Positions 6,505 through 8,548 of a stretch of DNA of 8,548 bases are shown here, piece after piece (position 1 is the stretch's first letter; each line of letters starts with the position of its first letter). Position numbers and translations under genes: made by a program. Where the stretch lies: positions 1-8,548 of the forward strand of contig JAEZLG010000059.1 in NCBI GenBank assembly GCA_023435855.1, in the 5' to 3' direction. The notes below the pieces were generated by a model. It worked only from the letters and a program-made list of their open reading frames with translations, had not been told where the DNA came from and searched no databases. This stretch comes from Bacillota bacterium (GTDB lineage Bacteria; Bacillota; Clostridia; Christensenellales; CAG-138).

Positions 6505-7182
6505 TCAGTCGTCCGTCAACGCACCGCTTCCGCTTATGGGAATTGCGTCACCCAAATAGGTGGGCAGCGGTGTAAACACGGTCATCGCGAAATCCTTTAT
6601 GCGGGCTAAAAACTCACGGAAATCATTATAAGCTTCATTGTTGTAGATTCTCGGCGATGACGGAACGCCATATGCATCAAGGCCGAGCGATCTTGCTACA
6701 TAAACTGCTCGATAAAGATGGAATTTTTGCGTAACAATTACGATTCTTTTTGCTTGAAAGACATCTCTTGCACGGTACATGGATTCATACGTCGAAAAGC
6801 CTGCGTGATCCATAAAAACATGCTCCGCTTGAATGCCCTGATTCACTGCATACTGCTTCATATGATTCACTTCGTCGTACCCCGGTGTACCATGATCACC
6901 GCTCATCAAAAGTCTGTCTGAAACACCTGCCTCATATAAGCGGATACCCTGCAACACACGATCCTCCAGCATTGCAGAAAGATTCCCGTTATTCCAAACC
7001 TTTGCGCCCAATACTAAAATACAGTCGGCATCAATATTTTCAGCGTCCTGTGGCGAAAGTATATAAGGCCTTGAAACTCCTATAACAATTCCGTTTATGA
7101 TAAACGGAGACAAAATAAATAGAAGCAGCAAGAGTAAAATGATGACCGTGCGCTTTTTGCTTTTAGATTTTTGCTTTTTCAT
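6505..7182 (-). CDS. SanA/YdcF-family (DUF218) membrane-anchored protein
   Basis: The protein has 225 aa, close to SanA length. A very basic N-terminus (MKKQKSKSKKR) is followed by one membrane helix (about residues 12-35), so the domain is predicted to lie outside the membrane. DUF218 landmarks are present in order: CILVLGA (54-60), LSAMLEDR (68-75), SGDHG (94-98), YDEVN (102-106), DHAGFSTYES (125-134) and TQKFHLYRA (151-159). The GDHG, YDEVN and DHAGF set is especially close to SanA, a protein linked in enterobacteria to the envelope barrier against vancomycin. The biochemical reaction of this family is not firmly established. The start has no strong ribosome binding site, but no better in-frame start is available. 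Translation may depend on coupling to the VanY-type gene 35 bp upstream. It is the last gene before the terminator. Confidence 0.88.
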   Translation of the reverse strand: MKKQKSKSKKRTVIILLLLLLFILSPFIINGIVIGVSRPYILSPQDAENIDADCILVLGAKVWNNGNLSAMLEDRVLQGIRLYEAGVSDRLLMSGDHGTPGYDEVNHMKQYAVNQGIQAEHVFMDHAGFSTYESMYRARDVFQAKRIVIVTQKFHLYRAVYVARSLGLDAYGVPSSPRIYNNEAYNDFREFLARIKDFAMTVFTPLPTYLGDAIPISGSGALTDD

Positions 7183-7217
7183 ACATGCGTTACAGTAAAA
7201 GCGGACACCACCCTCAA

Positions 7218-8054
7218 CTACCTCTCCTCCGCATAGATATGCCCGCTAAATTCGGGTAAAGGTCTTATGGGGACTGTGTACGAGAAGGCCTCTGTGCTAT
7301 CATCAAACTGCAAACAGTGCACCCAGTATTCAGGGAACGTCAAATAGCCTTTTTCCTTCATATCCGTTGCTGTTGTGACGCCCACATAGCGCCAATGCCA
7401 GGGTTCAAAGTAAAAGCCCGTTATAGCTTCCTTCCCCTCGGGGTAGCTTAAAATGAAACCGTATGTATGCGCGTTTTGCATAAGCCACGCATATTCTGCG
7501 GTTTTTTCGTATTCGTAATTACGAAGAAGCGTATGCGTCCTGTCCTTAAGCCTTAGGTCAAGTGCTAGTCCTGTCTGGTGCTCGGAATGCCCCGGCCATG
7601 CATTCCACATATCAAAAGGATCGTCATTGGGTTTGTTAATGCGGTAGCCGCTCTTAATGAATGCACAAAGACCGTCTTTTTCCATCGCCCGTGCCATCTT
7701 TAAAAACGCAACATAGCAATCCAAGCGGAGTGTTACACCCGGCATGGCGTATGCTTCGTTAACAGCAATAAGTGCTCTGGGCTCATAGCCCTCAGGGAGT
7801 GCAAAATGCTTGCTCAGGTACACACATAAGCTCTTTGGATTTTTTACGACATCCGCATTTATATAATTCTCATCGTAAAGCTTCAGCTCGAGCACAAGCC
7901 GGCGCTCATAGACTGTAAGCTCCGGATGCTCAGCCACATATTGTGCATACTGCTCCAGATAATCGGGTGGATTTGATATGTGCGCATAGGCATTTGCGAG
8001 CGGCGCTAATAAAACGGCAGCAACCGCCGCTATTAGCATTAGCGTTTTCTTCAT
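7218..8054 (-). CDS. Secreted D-alanyl-D-alanine carboxypeptidase, VanY/M15B family
   Basis: The protein has 278 aa. Residues 1-24 form a Sec signal peptide with probable cleavage after ANA or AYA and no lipobox, so it acts in the wall or outside the cell. The M15B zinc peptidase motifs are intact: SGYR (135-138), SEHQTGLALD with zinc ligands His159 and Asp166, and EPWHWRYVG with catalytic Glu217 and zinc ligand His220. The family removes the terminal D-Ala from peptidoglycan stem peptides. In vancomycin-resistance clusters VanY removes the drug's target, but most homologues are housekeeping wall enzymes, and no vanH/A/X-like ligase genes are seen here. About 100 residues precede the catalytic core, and some 50 residues after the last motif form a C-terminal extension of unknown role. 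AGGGA lies 7-8 nt before the start. The gap to the glycosyltransferase gene is 17 bp, so they are probably co-transcribed. Confidence 0.94.
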   Translation of the reverse strand: MKKTLMLIAAVAAVLLAPLANAYAHISNPPDYLEQYAQYVAEHPELTVYERRLVLELKLYDENYINADVVKNPKSLCVYLSKHFALPEGYEPRALIAVNEAYAMPGVTLRLDCYVAFLKMARAMEKDGLCAFIKSGYRINKPNDDPFDMWNAWPGHSEHQTGLALDLRLKDRTHTLLRNYEYEKTAEYAWLMQNAHTYGFILSYPEGKEAITGFYFEPWHWRYVGVTTATDMKEKGYLTFPEYWVHCLQFDDSTEAFSYTVPIRPLPEFSGHIYAEER

Positions 8055-8071
8055 GTATGTTTCCCTAAAGT

Positions 8072-8548
8072 TTACTTCTCCGAGAGCATAGCGCGGATGA
8101 TATCGTGGCGCTTTTTCATATCGTCGCTCTTGGAAGCTTTGATAAGGTTCTCATAGCGCTCAAGTGCCATATCGATGATGCCGTCCCATGGTACGGCAAT
8201 GGTTTTTTTGGCCGCTGCACCAAGGGTTTTCAAGCGCTCTGCATCATGCAGGTTTTTTAAAAGCACATCGGCAAGATCTTGTGACGAGTCCTCGGCTAAA
8301 AGGCCGTTTTCACCGTCTGTTACCACCTCCGCTGCACAGCTGCCGCGCGTCAAAACGCTCGGTGTCTCCATAGCGGCCGCCTCGCGCAGCACCATCGGAG
8401 CGTTATCGTAAATGGAGGGGAACACAAAAACCGATGCCCGTTGGTAAAGCCCGTCAAGGAGTGCTGTTTCCGTAAGATGGCCGGTAAATACAGTACTTTC
8501 CGTAAGGCCTAATTCCTGTACTTTCGCGCGGATATCCTCCTCGTCAGG
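8072..8548 (-). CDS. Glycosyltransferase, GT4-like (C-terminal part, runs off window)
   Basis: The reading frame is open to the window edge, giving the last 158 residues; the N-terminal half lies beyond 8548. The internal GTG at 8425 is not a start, because the conserved fold continues upstream of it (VFTGHLTETALLDGLYQRAS, then VFVFPS). This is the nucleotide-sugar-binding half of a GT-B enzyme. The motif FPSIYDNAPMVLREAAAMETPSV corresponds in position to the PSxxExxPxxxxEAxAxGxPV signature of GT4 enzymes, with Asp replacing the first Glu of the usual E-x7-E pair. GENGLLAED matches the next conserved loop (G-x-N-G-L-L). It should transfer a sugar from a nucleotide donor to a surface polymer or lipid. 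The substrate is unknown. The cluster with VanY- and SanA-type genes points to the cell envelope. Confidence 0.87.
   Translation of the reverse strand, partial: PDEEDIRAKVQELGLTESTVFTGHLTETALLDGLYQRASVFVFPSIYDNAPMVLREAAAMETPSVLTRGSCAAEVVTDGENGLLAEDSSQDLADVLLKNLHDAERLKTLGAAAKKTIAVPWDGIIDMALERYENLIKASKSDDMKKRHDIIRAMLSEK

Noticed and set aside
7218..8054. VanY-type gene as evidence of a glycopeptide-resistance cluster
   Set aside because: No vanH, vanA/B-type ligase, vanX or two-component regulator genes are present in the window, and M15B enzymes are widespread as ordinary wall peptidases.
1..8548. CRISPR array, tRNA/rRNA genes, transposase or phage genes
   Set aside because: No regularly spaced direct repeats, no tRNA-like cloverleaf or rRNA sequence, and no transposase, integrase or phage motifs were seen on either strand.

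Overview
The window looks like chromosomal DNA from a Gram-positive-type bacterium, most likely a Bacillota/Clostridia member from a gut or other carbohydrate-rich anaerobic habitat. The reasons are the strong AGGAGG-type ribosome binding sites, a lipoprotein binding protein with a long Thr/Pro/Glu/Ala linker, a VanY-type carboxypeptidase, consensus sigma-A-like promoters and a LacI-regulated sugar locus. The taxonomic placement is inferred from style only. There is no rRNA, tRNA, CRISPR array or recognisable mobile element.

Region 1 (1-6101) reads as a divergent sugar-utilisation locus. On the minus strand, a LacI-family regulator (2254-3279) is followed by a family-5 ABC solute-binding lipoprotein (274-2163) and the beginning of a DppB/OppB-type permease (1-188, cut by the window edge). 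A perfect 17-bp stem-loop lies between the binding protein and the permease. On the plus strand is a cytoplasmic GH2 beta-mannosidase (3675-6101) with both catalytic glutamates present. The 395-bp region between the two start codons holds two back-to-back promoters: a fully consensus TTGACA-N17-TATAAT driving the regulator side and TTGACA-N17-TAGTAT driving the mannosidase side. It also holds a near-palindromic LacI-type operator just downstream of the minus promoter, a second copy 136 bp away, and a third partial match before the mannosidase start. The simplest model is that a beta-mannoside oligosaccharide is imported by a 'peptide-type' ABC transporter, hydrolysed inside the cell by the GH2 enzyme, and controlled by the LacI-type repressor, which probably also regulates itself.

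Region 2 (6102-6503) contains one small plus-strand gene (6218-6439). It encodes a Gly-rich protein with a C-terminal membrane segment and no recognised family. A 13-bp stem terminator follows it and serves both converging transcripts.

Region 3 (6505-8548) is a minus-strand cell-envelope cluster, read from right to left: the C-terminal part of a GT4-like glycosyltransferase (8072-8548, cut by the window edge), a secreted VanY/M15B D,D-carboxypeptidase (7218-8054) and a SanA/YdcF (DUF218) membrane-anchored protein (6505-7182). The short spacings (17 and 35 bp) suggest co-transcription, ending at the shared terminator.

I did not find a clearly unprecedented system. The most interesting parts are the operator/promoter architecture of the mannoside locus and the unassigned small membrane protein.
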